Assembly: GCF_018860425.1 (NCBI RefSeq)
Contig: NZ_JAHKPI010000014.1
Location: forward strand, 1,116,329-1,180,328
Length of the DNA stretch: 64,000 nucleotides
Origin: Marinobacter sp. F3R08
GTDB taxonomy: Bacteria; Pseudomonadota; Gammaproteobacteria; Pseudomonadales; Oleiphilaceae
Reading direction: 5' to 3'
Shown here: one piece after another, positions 16,687 through 25,934 of the stretch
Position numbering within the stretch: the first letter of the stretch is position 1
Layout: every line of letters begins with the position of its first letter
Translations under genes and position numbers: made by a program
Notes under the pieces: generated by a model
What the model was told of the DNA's origin: nothing
Database searches by the model: none
The model's input: only the letters and a program-made list of their open reading frames with translations

Positions 16687-18732
16687 TTACTCGGGCTTTT
16701 TGGCAACCAGTGTCAGGATGTCGTAGCTTGCAACCAGCTCGTCGTTCTGGTTGGTTACCTGGACGTCCCATACAACGACACCCTGGGGGTGGCCGTCGGG
16801 GGAAGTCCGACCCTGATCAATCTTGCGCTTGCAGGTCAGCCGCGCCCGGATGGTGTCACCCGGAGCCACCGGTTCAATGAAGCGCAGTGTATCCAGGCCG
16901 TAGTTCGCCAACACCGGACCTTCGCCCGGAGAAACGAACAGGCCTGCCGCGGCCGACAGTACAAAATAACCGTGAGCAATGCGCTTGCCGAACTGGGATT
17001 CCCGGGCCGCAAGTTCATCGAAATGCATGTAGAAGTGGTCACCGGAGAGGCAGCCGAAGTTAACGATGTCTGCTTCCGTCACCGTGCGGCGATGGGTCAG
17101 CAGGGACTCGTTGATCTGCAGATCTTCGAAATGGCGACGGAACGGGTGCACTTCGGTTTCGATAAGAGCTGCGCCGCGGACATACTCACGCGTAACGGCG
17201 GCCAGCATGCTAGGAGAGCCCTGAATGGCAGTGCGCTGCAGGTAATGGTGCACCGCACGGATACCGCCCAGTTCTTCACCACCACCGGCGCGACCCGGAC
17301 CGCCATGCTTGAGCATGGGCAAGGGGGAACCGTGACCGGTGGATTCTTTCGCCGCTTCGGCATCCAGCAGGTGCAGACGACCATGGAAGGCGGCCAGAAG
17401 TGGCGCGACCTTGCCGGCAATGGCGGGGTCACGGGTGGTCAGGGTGGTGACGAGGGAGCCGCGACCTTTTGAACACAACTCAACAGCATCATCGATGGTG
17501 TCGTAAGGAATCACGGTAGCAACCGGGCCGAATGCCTCGATGTCATGGGCGCCACAGCCGTTTTCCGGGTTCCGGCACAGCAGCAGGTGCGGCTCGATGA
17601 AGGCGCCTTTCCCGGTGCCGTCGCCGGTGGGCTCGAAGGTACCTTCGCCACCGGTCACCAGCTCACTGGTCTTGAGCAGTTCCTGGATGTTGGCCTTCAC
17701 GTCTTCCAGCTGGTCGATGGATGCCAGGGCGCCCATTCGCACGCCTTCCACGGAAGGATCGCCCACCGTAACTTTTGATAACCGCTCCTTGAGCTTCTCA
17801 CAAACCGCATCCACCTGGTCTTTCGGCACCAGTACACGGCGGATGGCGGTACATTTCTGACCCGCCTTGGCGGTCATCTCGCGTCCCACTTCCCTGACGA
17901 AGAGGTCGAATTCCTCGTGCTCGGGGGTGACATCCGGGGCGAGGATTGCACTGTTCAGGGAATCCGCTTCCGCGTTGAACGGAATTGAACGGTTGATGAT
18001 GTTCGGATGGTTGCGCAGCTTGCGGGCAGTGGCGGCGGAACCGGTGAACGTCACCACGTCCTGCTCTTCCAGGTGCTCAAACAGATCGCCGGTGCTGCCG
18101 ATGATCAGCTGCAGGCTGCCTTCAGGAAGCGCGCCGGATTCCTGCATCAGGCGAACGGCCAGTTCGGTCACGTAGCAGGTTGAGGTGGCAGGTTTCACGA
18201 TGGATGGCATGCCCGCCAGGAATGTGGGCGCAAACTTCTCCAGCATGCCCCACACCGGGAAATTGTAGGCATCAATGTGAACCGCCACACCGCCACGGGG
18301 CACCAGGATATGGGTGCCTGCAAAGTGGTTGTTCTTGCCCAGCGGGGTCACCGGTCCTTCGTGGACCACATTGCCGGAGGGCAGCTCGCGGCGGCCCATA
18401 CTGGCATAGGAAAACAGGGTGCCAAAACCACCGTCGATATCGATGCCGTTATCGCCCCTGGTGGACCCGGTATGCATCGACAGGGCGTAGAGTTCTTTCT
18501 TGTGTTCCTGCAGGTACAGGGCCATGGCTTTCAGGGCCAGGGCTCGTTCCTGGAAATCCATGGCCATCAGGTTCTTGCCACCGACCTTGCGGCCATACTC
18601 GACGGCGTTTCTGAAATCCAGGGTGTCGTCGTGGGTGTGGGCGATTATGTCGCCGTTTACCGCGCTGGGCAGGGCTTTGGCGGGCTTTTCACCGACCCAC
18701 TGGCCGGCAATGAAACTTTTCAGGACTGACAT
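16687..18732 (-). CDS. paaZ: Bifunctional oxepin-CoA hydrolase / 3-oxo-5,6-dehydrosuberyl-CoA semialdehyde dehydrogenase
   Basis: The 681-residue length equals that of E. coli PaaZ. The N-terminal aldehyde dehydrogenase domain (about 1-520) has VVTFTGSAAT (226-235), a catalytic glutamate near 255 in NAEAD, and nucleophile Cys294 in GQKCTAIRR. The C-terminal MaoC-like hydratase domain (about 540-681) has CLSGDHFYMHFDE, holding the Asp/His pair that opens the oxepin ring. The protein converts oxepin-CoA to 3-oxo-5,6-dehydrosuberyl-CoA. I chose the ATG with GGAG seven bases upstream over one four codons earlier. It follows paaE after an 87-nt gap holding a stem-loop. Confidence 0.95.
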   Translation of the reverse strand: MSVLKSFIAGQWVGEKPAKALPSAVNGDIIAHTHDDTLDFRNAVEYGRKVGGKNLMAMDFQERALALKAMALYLQEHKKELYALSMHTGSTRGDNGIDIDGGFGTLFSYASMGRRELPSGNVVHEGPVTPLGKNNHFAGTHILVPRGGVAVHIDAYNFPVWGMLEKFAPTFLAGMPSIVKPATSTCYVTELAVRLMQESGALPEGSLQLIIGSTGDLFEHLEEQDVVTFTGSAATARKLRNHPNIINRSIPFNAEADSLNSAILAPDVTPEHEEFDLFVREVGREMTAKAGQKCTAIRRVLVPKDQVDAVCEKLKERLSKVTVGDPSVEGVRMGALASIDQLEDVKANIQELLKTSELVTGGEGTFEPTGDGTGKGAFIEPHLLLCRNPENGCGAHDIEAFGPVATVIPYDTIDDAVELCSKGRGSLVTTLTTRDPAIAGKVAPLLAAFHGRLHLLDAEAAKESTGHGSPLPMLKHGGPGRAGGGEELGGIRAVHHYLQRTAIQGSPSMLAAVTREYVRGAALIETEVHPFRRHFEDLQINESLLTHRRTVTEADIVNFGCLSGDHFYMHFDELAARESQFGKRIAHGYFVLSAAAGLFVSPGEGPVLANYGLDTLRFIEPVAPGDTIRARLTCKRKIDQGRTSPDGHPQGVVVWDVQVTNQNDELVASYDILTLVAKKPE

Positions 18733-18762
18733 GGGATACTCCATTCGTTTCTGAAAGGCGAA

Positions 18763-18790
18763 GGCAAGCTCCGTTGCTGCGGAACTTGCC
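18763..18790 (-). other. Stem-loop between paaE and paaZ
   Basis: GGCAAG (18763-18768) and TCCG (18770-18773) pair with CGGA (18780-18783) and CTTGCC (18785-18790), with one mismatch and a six-base loop. There is no U-run in the direction of transcription, so it is more likely an mRNA processing or stability element than a terminator. Confidence 0.5.
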
Positions 18791-18819
18791 CTGCTTGTGT
18801 CTTGTTGTCGGGGCGGAAA

Positions 18820-19899
18820 CTACATCTCGTCGTAGTCCAGAACCACCTTGTCGCTGATCGGGTAGCACTGACAGGAGAGCACGTAGCCGGCGTCCACTTC
18901 GTAGTCTTCCAGAGCGAAGTTCTGGTCCATCTCCACTTCGCCTTCCACCACTTTGGCGCGGCAGGTGGAGCAGACACCAGCCTTGCAGGAATAGGGCAGA
19001 TCAGCGCCTTCTTCATTGCCGGCATCGAGGATGCTTTTGGTGTCGCGTACCAGTGGAAAGGTCAGGGTGCGTCCATCGGCAATGACGGTCACTTCGCTGA
19101 TTGACTGGGGATCAACGTGGGCCGGATCCCGGTCTTTCCGGGCCTGAGGGACGCCATCGGCCGGCGTGAACAGCTCAAAGTGGATCTTGCTCTTTTCCAT
19201 GCCGTGCCTGAGCAGTGAGTCCCGCACTGTCTCGGTCATCAGCTGGGGGCCACAGATGAAGGCTGCAGTCAGCTCTTTGGCATTGATCCAGTGGTCGAAC
19301 AGCTTGTCGCATTTCTCGTGATCAATGCGGCCGTTGTACAGGTCGATGTCCTGCTCTTCGCGGGTGAAGATGTACACCAGATTCAGGCGGGACATGTACT
19401 CGTTCTTCAGGTCCTGCAGCTCGTCACGGAACATGGTGCTGCTGGTGGCCTTGTTGCCGTAGAACAGGGTGAGCTCACTTTTGGGCTCGGTTTCCAGCGT
19501 GGTCTTCACGATCGACAGGATCGGGGTGATGCCACTGCCGGCGGCAACGGCCAGATAATTGCCTTCACGTTCCGGGTCCAGATCGATGGAGAAATGCCCC
19601 TGCGGCGGCATGACCTCCAGAGTCTGGCCGGGTTTCAGCTGCTCGTTGGCAAACGTGGAGAAGCGGCCGCCGGAAACCTGTTTGACGGCAATACGCAGTT
19701 CCTGGTCCTTAACGCTGCGGCAAATCGAATAGGAGCGACGAACTTCCTCGCCATCGAGTTTGGTCCGCACAACCAGATGCTGGCCCTGCTGGTAATGGAA
19801 CTTGTCTGCCAGATCTTCCGGCACGTCAAAAGCAAGTGATACGGCGTTTTTTGTTTCAGGTCTGACCTCTTTGAGGGTCAGTGAGTAGAATTTGTTCAT
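18820..19899 (-). CDS. paaE: Phenylacetyl-CoA 1,2-epoxidase reductase subunit
   Basis: The 359-residue flavoprotein has a ferredoxin-NADP reductase module followed by a plant-type 2Fe-2S ferredoxin domain. RRSYSIC (about 54-60) binds FAD and GSGITPI binds NAD(P)H. The cluster ligands are Cys305, Cys310 and Cys313 in SCKAGVCSTC, with Cys343 as the likely fourth. It passes electrons from NADPH to the PaaAC diiron oxygenase. The ATG at 19899 lies 13 nt after the paaD stop; a longer in-frame start would overlap paaD and shows no family resemblance. Confidence 0.95.
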   Translation of the reverse strand: MNKFYSLTLKEVRPETKNAVSLAFDVPEDLADKFHYQQGQHLVVRTKLDGEEVRRSYSICRSVKDQELRIAVKQVSGGRFSTFANEQLKPGQTLEVMPPQGHFSIDLDPEREGNYLAVAAGSGITPILSIVKTTLETEPKSELTLFYGNKATSSTMFRDELQDLKNEYMSRLNLVYIFTREEQDIDLYNGRIDHEKCDKLFDHWINAKELTAAFICGPQLMTETVRDSLLRHGMEKSKIHFELFTPADGVPQARKDRDPAHVDPQSISEVTVIADGRTLTFPLVRDTKSILDAGNEEGADLPYSCKAGVCSTCRAKVVEGEVEMDQNFALEDYEVDAGYVLSCQCYPISDKVVLDYDEM

Positions 19900-19912
19900 G
19901 ATCGTATCGGCT

Positions 19913-20482
19913 CTAGATGCATTTGAAATAGTCGAAGGGCTCGAGGCATTCCTTGCAACGGTACAGGGCTTTGCAGGCGGTGGACCCGAACTCGCTGACC
20001 CGTTCGGTGTCCTTGCTGCCACAGTGGGGGCAGGCAATGACGTCCGATTCCCCGAGCAGGCTCATTTTGCTGGAGCTGCCTTCGGGGGGCGCGATTCCGA
20101 ATGCCCTGAGCTTTTCTTTGCCTTCGTCTGTAATCCAGTCGGTAGTCCAGGCAGGGGTCAGCACCTGATTGATCTCGGGATCCCGGAAGCCGGCAGCACG
20201 CATGGCTTCGGCAATCAGTTCCTCAATCAATTCGGTGGCCGGGCAGCCGGAGTAGGTTGGTGTTACGTCGATGGACAGTGTTTTTCCGTCCCAGCGAACA
20301 GCCCGGACAATGCCGAGCTCAACAACACTCACTGCCGGCACTTCCGGGTCTTTGACCTCTTCCAGAAGTGCCCAGATGTCGTTTTCTGTCAGCAGATCGG
20401 GGCGGGCATTGGCCGGCACCCGATCGCTGGCAATCAGAATGTCGACAGCTGACCGGCTGTCTGAATCACCATGTTGTGGCAT
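19913..20482 (-). CDS. paaD: PaaD, MIP18/DUF59-family protein of the phenylacetyl-CoA epoxidase operon
   Basis: The 189-residue protein has an N-terminal MIP18-like domain (about 20-120), including VVELGIVRAVRWD and the TPTYSGCPATE motif with the conserved cysteine. A C-terminal metal-binding ribbon follows: CPHC, then further cysteines in TACKALYRCKECLEPF. In E. coli PaaD is needed for epoxidase activity, probably in Fe-S cluster assembly or repair, and is not a stable core subunit. The start overlaps the end of paaC by 17 nt. Confidence 0.93.
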   Translation of the reverse strand: MPQHGDSDSRSAVDILIASDRVPANARPDLLTENDIWALLEEVKDPEVPAVSVVELGIVRAVRWDGKTLSIDVTPTYSGCPATELIEELIAEAMRAAGFRDPEINQVLTPAWTTDWITDEGKEKLRAFGIAPPEGSSSKMSLLGESDVIACPHCGSKDTERVSEFGSTACKALYRCKECLEPFDYFKCI

Positions 20483-21230
20483 CGGGATAGGCCCTCTGCA
20501 GGAACTGCATTTCTGCCAGGATGAAACCGAGGTGTTCGGTGTGTTCGCCGTGTTTGCCACCCATATACATCCAGGCGTCTTCCGCACCCGGTGTCAGGGT
20601 TGCCTGGGTCAGCACTTCGTTCACCATGCCTCGCCAGTCTTCGGCCAGTTGGTCGGGGTTCGGGCCAATGCCCGCCTCGGCCATGACACGATCGGTGTCG
20701 TCCGGGGTAATCAGTTCGCCGGTAAAACGCCAGAGGATATCAACGGCATCCTGCATGCGGCGGTGGCTCTCTTCGGTGCCATCACCCAGGCGCTTTACCC
20801 ACTCCGAGGAGCGGCGCAGGTGGTAGGTTGCCTCTTTCACGGCCTTTGCCGCGATACTGGCAATACGCTCGTCACTGGATCCGGTCAGGCTTTTGAGCGT
20901 GAAGTAGTGCCACGCGTCGAAGAAGAACTGGCGGCCCATGGTAACGGCGTAATCTTCGTTAGGCTGCTCGGTGAGCAACAGGTTACGGAAGTCATGGGCA
21001 TCCCGGCGGAACGCCAGCTTGTCTGCATCGCGGCCATCGTCGATCAGCTCGGCGGCGTACTCGTACCAGTTGCGGGCCTGACCGATGAGGTCGAGGGCAA
21101 CGTTCATCAGGGCCAGTTCTTCCTCAAGCGCCGGGGCCTTGCCGCACAGCTCGGACAGGCGCTGACCCAGGATCATGTCGGAGTCTGCCAGGCGCAGCAG
21201 GTATTCTTTCAGGGCTTCTGCTTGTGTCAC
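20466..21230 (-). CDS. paaC: Phenylacetyl-CoA 1,2-epoxidase structural subunit PaaC
   Basis: The 254-residue helical protein belongs to the ferritin-like fold shared with PaaA but acts as a structural partner. The start is GTG at 21230, with AAGGAG eight bases upstream. The ADSDMILGQRLSELCGKAPALEEELALMN segment near residues 15-43 is typical of PaaC. The gene lies 12 nt after paaB and overlaps paaD by 17 nt. PaaA2C2 heterodimers form the oxygenase core. Confidence 0.94.
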   Translation of the reverse strand: MTQAEALKEYLLRLADSDMILGQRLSELCGKAPALEEELALMNVALDLIGQARNWYEYAAELIDDGRDADKLAFRRDAHDFRNLLLTEQPNEDYAVTMGRQFFFDAWHYFTLKSLTGSSDERIASIAAKAVKEATYHLRRSSEWVKRLGDGTEESHRRMQDAVDILWRFTGELITPDDTDRVMAEAGIGPNPDQLAEDWRGMVNEVLTQATLTPGAEDAWMYMGGKHGEHTEHLGFILAEMQFLQRAYPDATTW

Positions 21231-21242
21231 TGGAACCGCTCC

Positions 21243-21524
21243 TTACATGTGTCCGACTTCATCGGGCAGCTTGTAAAAGGAAGCGTGCCGGTAAACCTTG
21301 TCTTCCGACGGGTCGAAAAGCACTTCCTTCTCGTCAGACGCGGACGCCGTGATCGTGTCGGAGGGAACGACCCAGATGCTTACGCCTTCGCTACGGCGGG
21401 TGTAGAGTTCACGGGCATTTTCCATGGCCATCTCGGCGTCAGCGGCATGCACGCTGCCAACGTGTTTGTGGTTCAGGCCGTGCTTGGACCGAACAAAGAC
21501 TTCGTAAAGGCGCCATTCAGACAT
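21243..21524 (-). CDS. paaB: Phenylacetyl-CoA 1,2-epoxidase subunit PaaB
   Basis: The 93-residue protein starts MSEWRLYEVFVRSKHGLNHKHVGS, the characteristic PaaB N-terminus. The start has GGAGGA eight bases upstream, and an earlier in-frame start is disfavoured. PaaB bridges PaaAC heterodimers and is required for activity. It begins 17 nt after the paaA stop. Confidence 0.95.
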   Translation of the reverse strand: MSEWRLYEVFVRSKHGLNHKHVGSVHAADAEMAMENARELYTRRSEGVSIWVVPSDTITASASDEKEVLFDPSEDKVYRHASFYKLPDEVGHM

Positions 21525-21541
21525 AGTGTATTCCTCCGGTA

Positions 21542-22534
21542 TCAAGCGGCTTGTGAGCGCTGTTTTTGTTTTTCGGCATAGGCGACGGCCGCTTCACGGA
21601 CCCAGGCGCCTTCGTCAATTGCTTTCTTGCGAGTGGTGATGCGCTCGCGGTTGCAGGGGCCGTTGCCCTTGAGAACGTCGTAGAACTCCTGCCAGTTGAT
21701 TTCACCGAAATCATAATGGCCGGTTTCTTCGTTCCACTTCAGGTCCGGATCCGGCGCAGTGCAGCCAAGGAACTCGAGCTGCGGCACGGTCTGATCGATG
21801 AACATCTGACGCAGTTCGTCGTTGCTCTTTCGTTTGATCTTCCAGGCCATGGACTGCTGGGAGTTTGGAGACTCGTCATCGTGCGGACCGAACATCATCA
21901 GCGCCGGCCACCACAGTCGGTTGATGGCGTCCTGCACCATGGCTTTTTGCTCCTCAGTGCCTTCGCGCATCATGTCCAGCAGGATCTGGTAACCCTGACG
22001 CTGATGGAAGCTCTCTTCCTTGCAGATGCGGATCATGGCACGGGAGTAGGGGCCATAAGAGGTACGCTGCAGTACCACCTGGTTCACGATGGCGGCGCCA
22101 TCCACCAGCCAGCCAACAGCTCCCATATCGGCCCAGTTCAGGGTCGGATAGTTAAAAATGCTGGAGTACTTCGCTTTGCCCTGGTGCAGCTTCTCGATTT
22201 CTTCATCACGGTCAGCGCCCAGGGTTTCCATGGCGCTGTACAGATACAGGCCGTGGCCAGCTTCGTCCTGGATTTTTGCCATCAGCTGAAGTTTCCGCTT
22301 CAGCGTGGGAGCCCGGGTTACCCAGTTGCCTTCCGGCAGCATGCCAACCACTTCCGAGTGGGCGTGCTGGGAAATCTGGCGAATGAGCGTTTTCCGATAA
22401 CCTTCCGGCATCCAGTTCTTGGCTTCGATCTTGGTTTCGGCGTCGACCTTTTCCTGAAACTCGCGCTCTTCGGGCGACATCTCTTCTTTGGTCTTCAGGC
22501 GCTTGGCGCCGGTTTCAACGAGCTGGGCGTACAT
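21542..22534 (-). CDS. paaA: Phenylacetyl-CoA 1,2-epoxidase catalytic subunit PaaA
   Basis: The 330-residue protein is the diiron oxygenase subunit that makes the ring 1,2-epoxide from phenylacetyl-CoA using O2. Diiron ligands are visible in DEAGH (90-94) and EESFH (173-177), the two ExxH motifs. The ATG has GGAGG nine bases upstream; a TTG two codons earlier is less likely. It opens the paaABCDE group and is preceded by its own control region with a TATAAT box. Confidence 0.96.
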   Translation of the reverse strand: MYAQLVETGAKRLKTKEEMSPEEREFQEKVDAETKIEAKNWMPEGYRKTLIRQISQHAHSEVVGMLPEGNWVTRAPTLKRKLQLMAKIQDEAGHGLYLYSAMETLGADRDEEIEKLHQGKAKYSSIFNYPTLNWADMGAVGWLVDGAAIVNQVVLQRTSYGPYSRAMIRICKEESFHQRQGYQILLDMMREGTEEQKAMVQDAINRLWWPALMMFGPHDDESPNSQQSMAWKIKRKSNDELRQMFIDQTVPQLEFLGCTAPDPDLKWNEETGHYDFGEINWQEFYDVLKGNGPCNRERITTRKKAIDEGAWVREAAVAYAEKQKQRSQAA

Positions 22535-22862
22535 AAACAAATACCTCCGGATCGGGCTTGTTGTTCTGTTGTCCGTAAACAGTGTTGCCCTCAGTAGGGG
22601 CTGAAGGCTGATGACTCCATATTATATGATACTGAATAAATATCAAGAAATGTCTTTGTGTGTCAGGTTGTACGGATGCGATTCCTTAATGTGTATTAAG
22701 AGTCTGAATTTAAAGATAAAAAATGTGATACGAATATAGACGCTATTGAGATCAGCGAAAGGGAAGTGAAATTAAATAGGCGCTTCTGTGAAGAGAATGG
22801 CAATACAGGCGTGAGAGTCAGCCGCAATACATGCGGTCTGACCCTCTGCCGGGCACGCAGGC
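22535..22862 (-). promoter_or_regulatory. paaA control region: TATAAT box and overlapping dyad
   Basis: This 328-nt gap separates paaK from paaA. On the minus strand a perfect TATAAT lies at 22621-22626, about 85 nt before paaA. Directly upstream is a dyad, TGATA (22627-22631) and TATCA (22641-22645) spaced by nine bases, where a repressor would block polymerase. No strong -35 is present. Another TGATAC lies at 22726-22731. The dyad resembles half of the element shared by the paaX and paaG promoters, so it is a candidate PaaX site. Confidence 0.5.
22813..22846 (-). terminator. Possible attenuator hairpin after paaK
   Basis: Bases 22813-22825 pair with 22833-22846 (GTCAG/CTGAC and CCGC/GCGG arms, one bulge, seven-base loop), starting 16 nt beyond the paaK stop. 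No clear U-run follows, so termination may be partial. The independent paaA promoter downstream fits this. Confidence 0.45.
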
Positions 22863-24173
22863 CTACTTGTTTCGGCGGTCAAATACTCGCTTGGCCTTGC
22901 CTTCCGAGCGCGCCAGACGATTAGGTTCAACCACCTCGACACGAGTGCTGATGCCGATGTAGGACTTGATGTGATGGGCCAGTTCTCTGGCCGCGGTGGC
23001 ACGACTTTCGGGGCTGTCTGTTGCGCCAGGCTTCAGCTCGGTACGGATGTCCACGCAGTCCAGGTTGCTTTCCTTGTAAACCTCGATCTCGTAATGCGGA
23101 GCCAGTGCCTCGCACTTCAGAACCTGTTCCTCGATCTGGCTCGGGAACACGTTCACTCCACGGATAATCAGCATGTCATCGCTGCGGCCGGTAATCTTGT
23201 CGATTCGACGCATGGGGCGTGCGGTACCGGGCAGCAGGCGGGTGAGATCCCGGGTGCGGTAGCGCAGAATTGGCAGAGCCACCTTGGTCAGCGAGGTGAA
23301 TACCAGTTCACCGTATTCGCCATCGGGTAAGACTTCACCGGTTTCCGGGTTGATGATTTCCGGGTAGAAGTGGTCTTCCCAGATGGTGGGGCCGTCTTTT
23401 GTTTCAATGCACTCCATACCCACGCCGGGGCCCATGACTTCCGACAAGCCATAGATGTCCAGCGCCTGGATACCAAGACGTTCCTCGATCTCGGTACGCA
23501 TGGCGTTGGTCCAGGGTTCTGCTCCGAAAATCCCAAGGCGCAAAGGAAGCTTGTGAGGATCGATACCCTGACGCTCCATCTCATCGGCAATGTTGAGCAT
23601 GTAAGACGGCGTGACCATGATGATGTCTGGCTCGAAGTCTTTGATCAGCTGAACCTGTTTTTCGGTCTGGCCGCCCGACATGGGGATCACGGTACAGCCA
23701 AGGCGTTCGGCACCGTAGTGTGCGCCGAGGCCGCCGGTGAACAGGCCATAACCGTAGGAAACATGGACTTTGTCGCCCCGGGAACCGCCGCCGGCACGGA
23801 TCGAGCGGGCCACAATATCTGCCCAGTTGTCGATGTCACTCTGGGTGTAACCGACCACCGTGGGTTTGCCGGTGGTGCCGCTGGACGCATGCACCCGGAC
23901 CACGTCTGACATGGGGGTCGCAAACATACCGAAGGGGTAGTTGTCGCGCAGATCCGCCTTGGTGGTAAACGGTACGTTGGCCAGATCATCCAGGGAATGA
24001 ATATCCATCGGCTTGAGGCCGATGTCATCGAAGGCTTTGCGATAGAAGGGCACGTTGGTGTAGGCATGGACCAGGCTCCAGCGCAGGCGCTGTAGCTGTT
24101 CGTGCCGGAGCTCGTCAAGGCTGGCGGTCTCCATGCGGTCAAGTTTGCCAAGTTTTTGTAGTGGTAAGGTCAT
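22863..24173 (-). CDS. paaK: Phenylacetate-CoA ligase
   Basis: The 436-residue adenylate-forming enzyme activates phenylacetate to phenylacetyl-CoA with ATP and CoA, the first pathway step in the cytoplasm. The phosphate-binding P-loop SSGTTGKPT is at residues 97-105. YGLSEVMGPGVGMEC and the later YRTRDLT and GRSDDMLIIRGVNVFPSQIEE motifs are typical of PaaK. Length and end match the family. It follows paaJ by 70 nt and is the last gene before the paaA control region. Confidence 0.96.
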   Translation of the reverse strand: MTLPLQKLGKLDRMETASLDELRHEQLQRLRWSLVHAYTNVPFYRKAFDDIGLKPMDIHSLDDLANVPFTTKADLRDNYPFGMFATPMSDVVRVHASSGTTGKPTVVGYTQSDIDNWADIVARSIRAGGGSRGDKVHVSYGYGLFTGGLGAHYGAERLGCTVIPMSGGQTEKQVQLIKDFEPDIIMVTPSYMLNIADEMERQGIDPHKLPLRLGIFGAEPWTNAMRTEIEERLGIQALDIYGLSEVMGPGVGMECIETKDGPTIWEDHFYPEIINPETGEVLPDGEYGELVFTSLTKVALPILRYRTRDLTRLLPGTARPMRRIDKITGRSDDMLIIRGVNVFPSQIEEQVLKCEALAPHYEIEVYKESNLDCVDIRTELKPGATDSPESRATAARELAHHIKSYIGISTRVEVVEPNRLARSEGKAKRVFDRRNK

Positions 24174-24243
24174 GGTTCTGTCCTGCTTTGTTCTTATCGG
24201 ATAGTAATCGTTGTTCTGTTTTGTTCTGTTCTGACCAGTGGTG

Positions 24244-25491
24244 TCAGGCTATCGCATCCATACGTTCAATGATCAGGGCGATCCCCTGGCCGACGCCGAT
24301 GCACATGGTGCAGAGGGCATACCGGGCTTTCTGACCCGCAGTGTGGCGGCGCTCAAGCTCGTTCAGGGCGGTGGTGACAAGCCGGGCACCGCTCATGCCC
24401 AGTGGGTGGCCCAGAGCAATGGCTCCACCGTTGGGATTAACGTGCTCTGCGTCATCTGGCAGACCGAGATCGCGGGTTACTGCGAGGGCCTGGGCTGCAA
24501 AGGCCTCGTTCAGCTCAATCACGTCCATGTCAGCCAGCTCCAGGCCAGCGGTTGCCAGAACCTTGCGGGTCGCTGGTGCCGGGCCAAAGCCCATAATCCG
24601 TGGCTCGACGCCGGCGGTCGACATGGCGACAATCCGGGCGCGGGGCTTCAGGTTGTATTGTTTGAGCGCATCGGGTCCGGCCAGGAGCAGGGCGCAGGCG
24701 CCGTCGTTGACACCGGAGGCATTGCCCGCTGTGACCGTGCCGTTTTCACGGAACGGGGTTGGCAAAGAGGCCAGTTTTTCAAGGCTGGTTTCCCTGGGGT
24801 GTTCGTCGGTGTCCACCACCAATGGGTCCTGCTTGCGACGAGGAATGGTCACTGGAGTGATCTCACTACCAAATCGGCCGGCCTGCTGAGCTGCGGCGGT
24901 GCGCTGCTGGCTGCGCAGAGCGAACGCATCCTGATCTTCCCTGGAAATGTCGAAATCAGCCGCGACGTTCTCTGCTGTTTCCGGCATGGAGTCGATTCCA
25001 TATTGCTTCTTCAGCACCGGGTTGACGAAACGCCAGCCGATGGTGGTGTCGAAAATCTCCGCCTTTCGGCTGAACGCCGACTCGGCCTTGCCCATAACAA
25101 AGGGGGCCCGTGACATGGACTCTACGCCGCCGGCAATCATCAGTTGGGTTTCTCCGGTGCGGATTGCCCGGGCTGCACTTCCGATTGCATCCATACCGGA
25201 GCCGCACAGACGGTTGATGGTGCTGCCTGGAACATCTACCGGCAGGCCTGCCAGCAGCAGGGACATGCGGGCGACATCACGGTTGTCTTCACCGGCCTGA
25301 TTGGCGCAACCGTAGAGCACGTCGTCGACTTTCGACCAGTCAAGATCCGGGTGCCTTTCGGTCAACGCCCTGATCGGGATGGCGCCCAGGTCATCGGCTC
25401 GGACGGATGAGAGGGCGCCGCCGTAACGACCGATGGGAGTGCGGATGGCATCGACGATGTAAGCGTCTTTAAGGGAATTGTCGGTGCTCAT
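24244..25491 (-). CDS. paaJ: 3-oxoadipyl-CoA / 3-oxo-5,6-dehydrosuberyl-CoA thiolase
   Basis: The 415-residue thiolase has the acyl-accepting Cys96 in [10 protein letters not shown], His362 in [10 protein letters not shown] and the second catalytic Cys397 in TMCIGVGQG. The sequence is of the PcaF/PaaJ group, which cleaves both 3-oxo-5,6-dehydrosuberyl-CoA and 3-oxoadipyl-CoA to succinyl-CoA and acetyl-CoA. Its start overlaps the paaI stop by four bases (ATGA). A separate role in the beta-ketoadipate pathway (pcaF) cannot be excluded. Confidence 0.93.
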   Translation of the reverse strand: MSTDNSLKDAYIVDAIRTPIGRYGGALSSVRADDLGAIPIRALTERHPDLDWSKVDDVLYGCANQAGEDNRDVARMSLLLAGLPVDVPGSTINRLCGSGMDAIGSAARAIRTGETQLMIAGGVESMSRAPFVMGKAESAFSRKAEIFDTTIGWRFVNPVLKKQYGIDSMPETAENVAADFDISREDQDAFALRSQQRTAAAQQAGRFGSEITPVTIPRRKQDPLVVDTDEHPRETSLEKLASLPTPFRENGTVTAGNASGVNDGACALLLAGPDALKQYNLKPRARIVAMSTAGVEPRIMGFGPAPATRKVLATAGLELADMDVIELNEAFAAQALAVTRDLGLPDDAEHVNPNGGAIALGHPLGMSGARLVTTALNELERRHTAGQKARYALCTMCIGVGQGIALIIERMDAIA

Positions 25492-25934
25492 GCAGTTTCC
25501 TCCGAATTGCGTACTGTGCCGCGAACCTCATAGGAGCGGCCCCGGAAAAGGGCAACCTTGCGGCCGTCCTGATTGGTGAGAGAAATGTCGTAAACGCCGG
25601 TGCGACCGCCGCGGGCCTGTTCTTCGGCGGTGGCGGTCAGCCGGTCGCCTTCTTTCGCGCCGTACATGTAGTCAATGCTGCAACCTGAGGCGACGGTGGC
25701 CCGGTCGTAGCTGTTGCAGGCAAACGCAAAGGCGGAATCGGCGAGGGTGAACAGATAGCCACCATGGCAGGAACCATGGCCCTGGATCATGTCGCCGGTG
25801 ACTGTCATGGTGAGCACCGCTTTGCCCGGTGCCACAGACTCAATGTTCATGCCCAGCTTCTGGCTGGCTCGGTCCCGCGCGAACATGCTTTTGGCGCATT
25901 CTTCGGCGAGTGTTTGCGGATCCATCTCGCTCAT
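25488..25934 (-). CDS. paaI: Hydroxyphenylacetyl-CoA thioesterase PaaI
   Basis: The 148-residue hotdog protein has the PaaI active-site helix [20 protein letters not shown], with Asp66 as likely catalytic residue. PaaI releases CoA from ring-hydroxylated phenylacetyl-CoA dead-end products and protects the pathway from CoA trapping. It overlaps both neighbours (paaH and paaJ) by four bases, so paaHIJ is tightly coupled. Confidence 0.94.
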   Translation of the reverse strand: MSEMDPQTLAEECAKSMFARDRASQKLGMNIESVAPGKAVLTMTVTGDMIQGHGSCHGGYLFTLADSAFAFACNSYDRATVASGCSIDYMYGAKEGDRLTATAEEQARGGRTGVYDISLTNQDGRKVALFRGRSYEVRGTVRNSEETA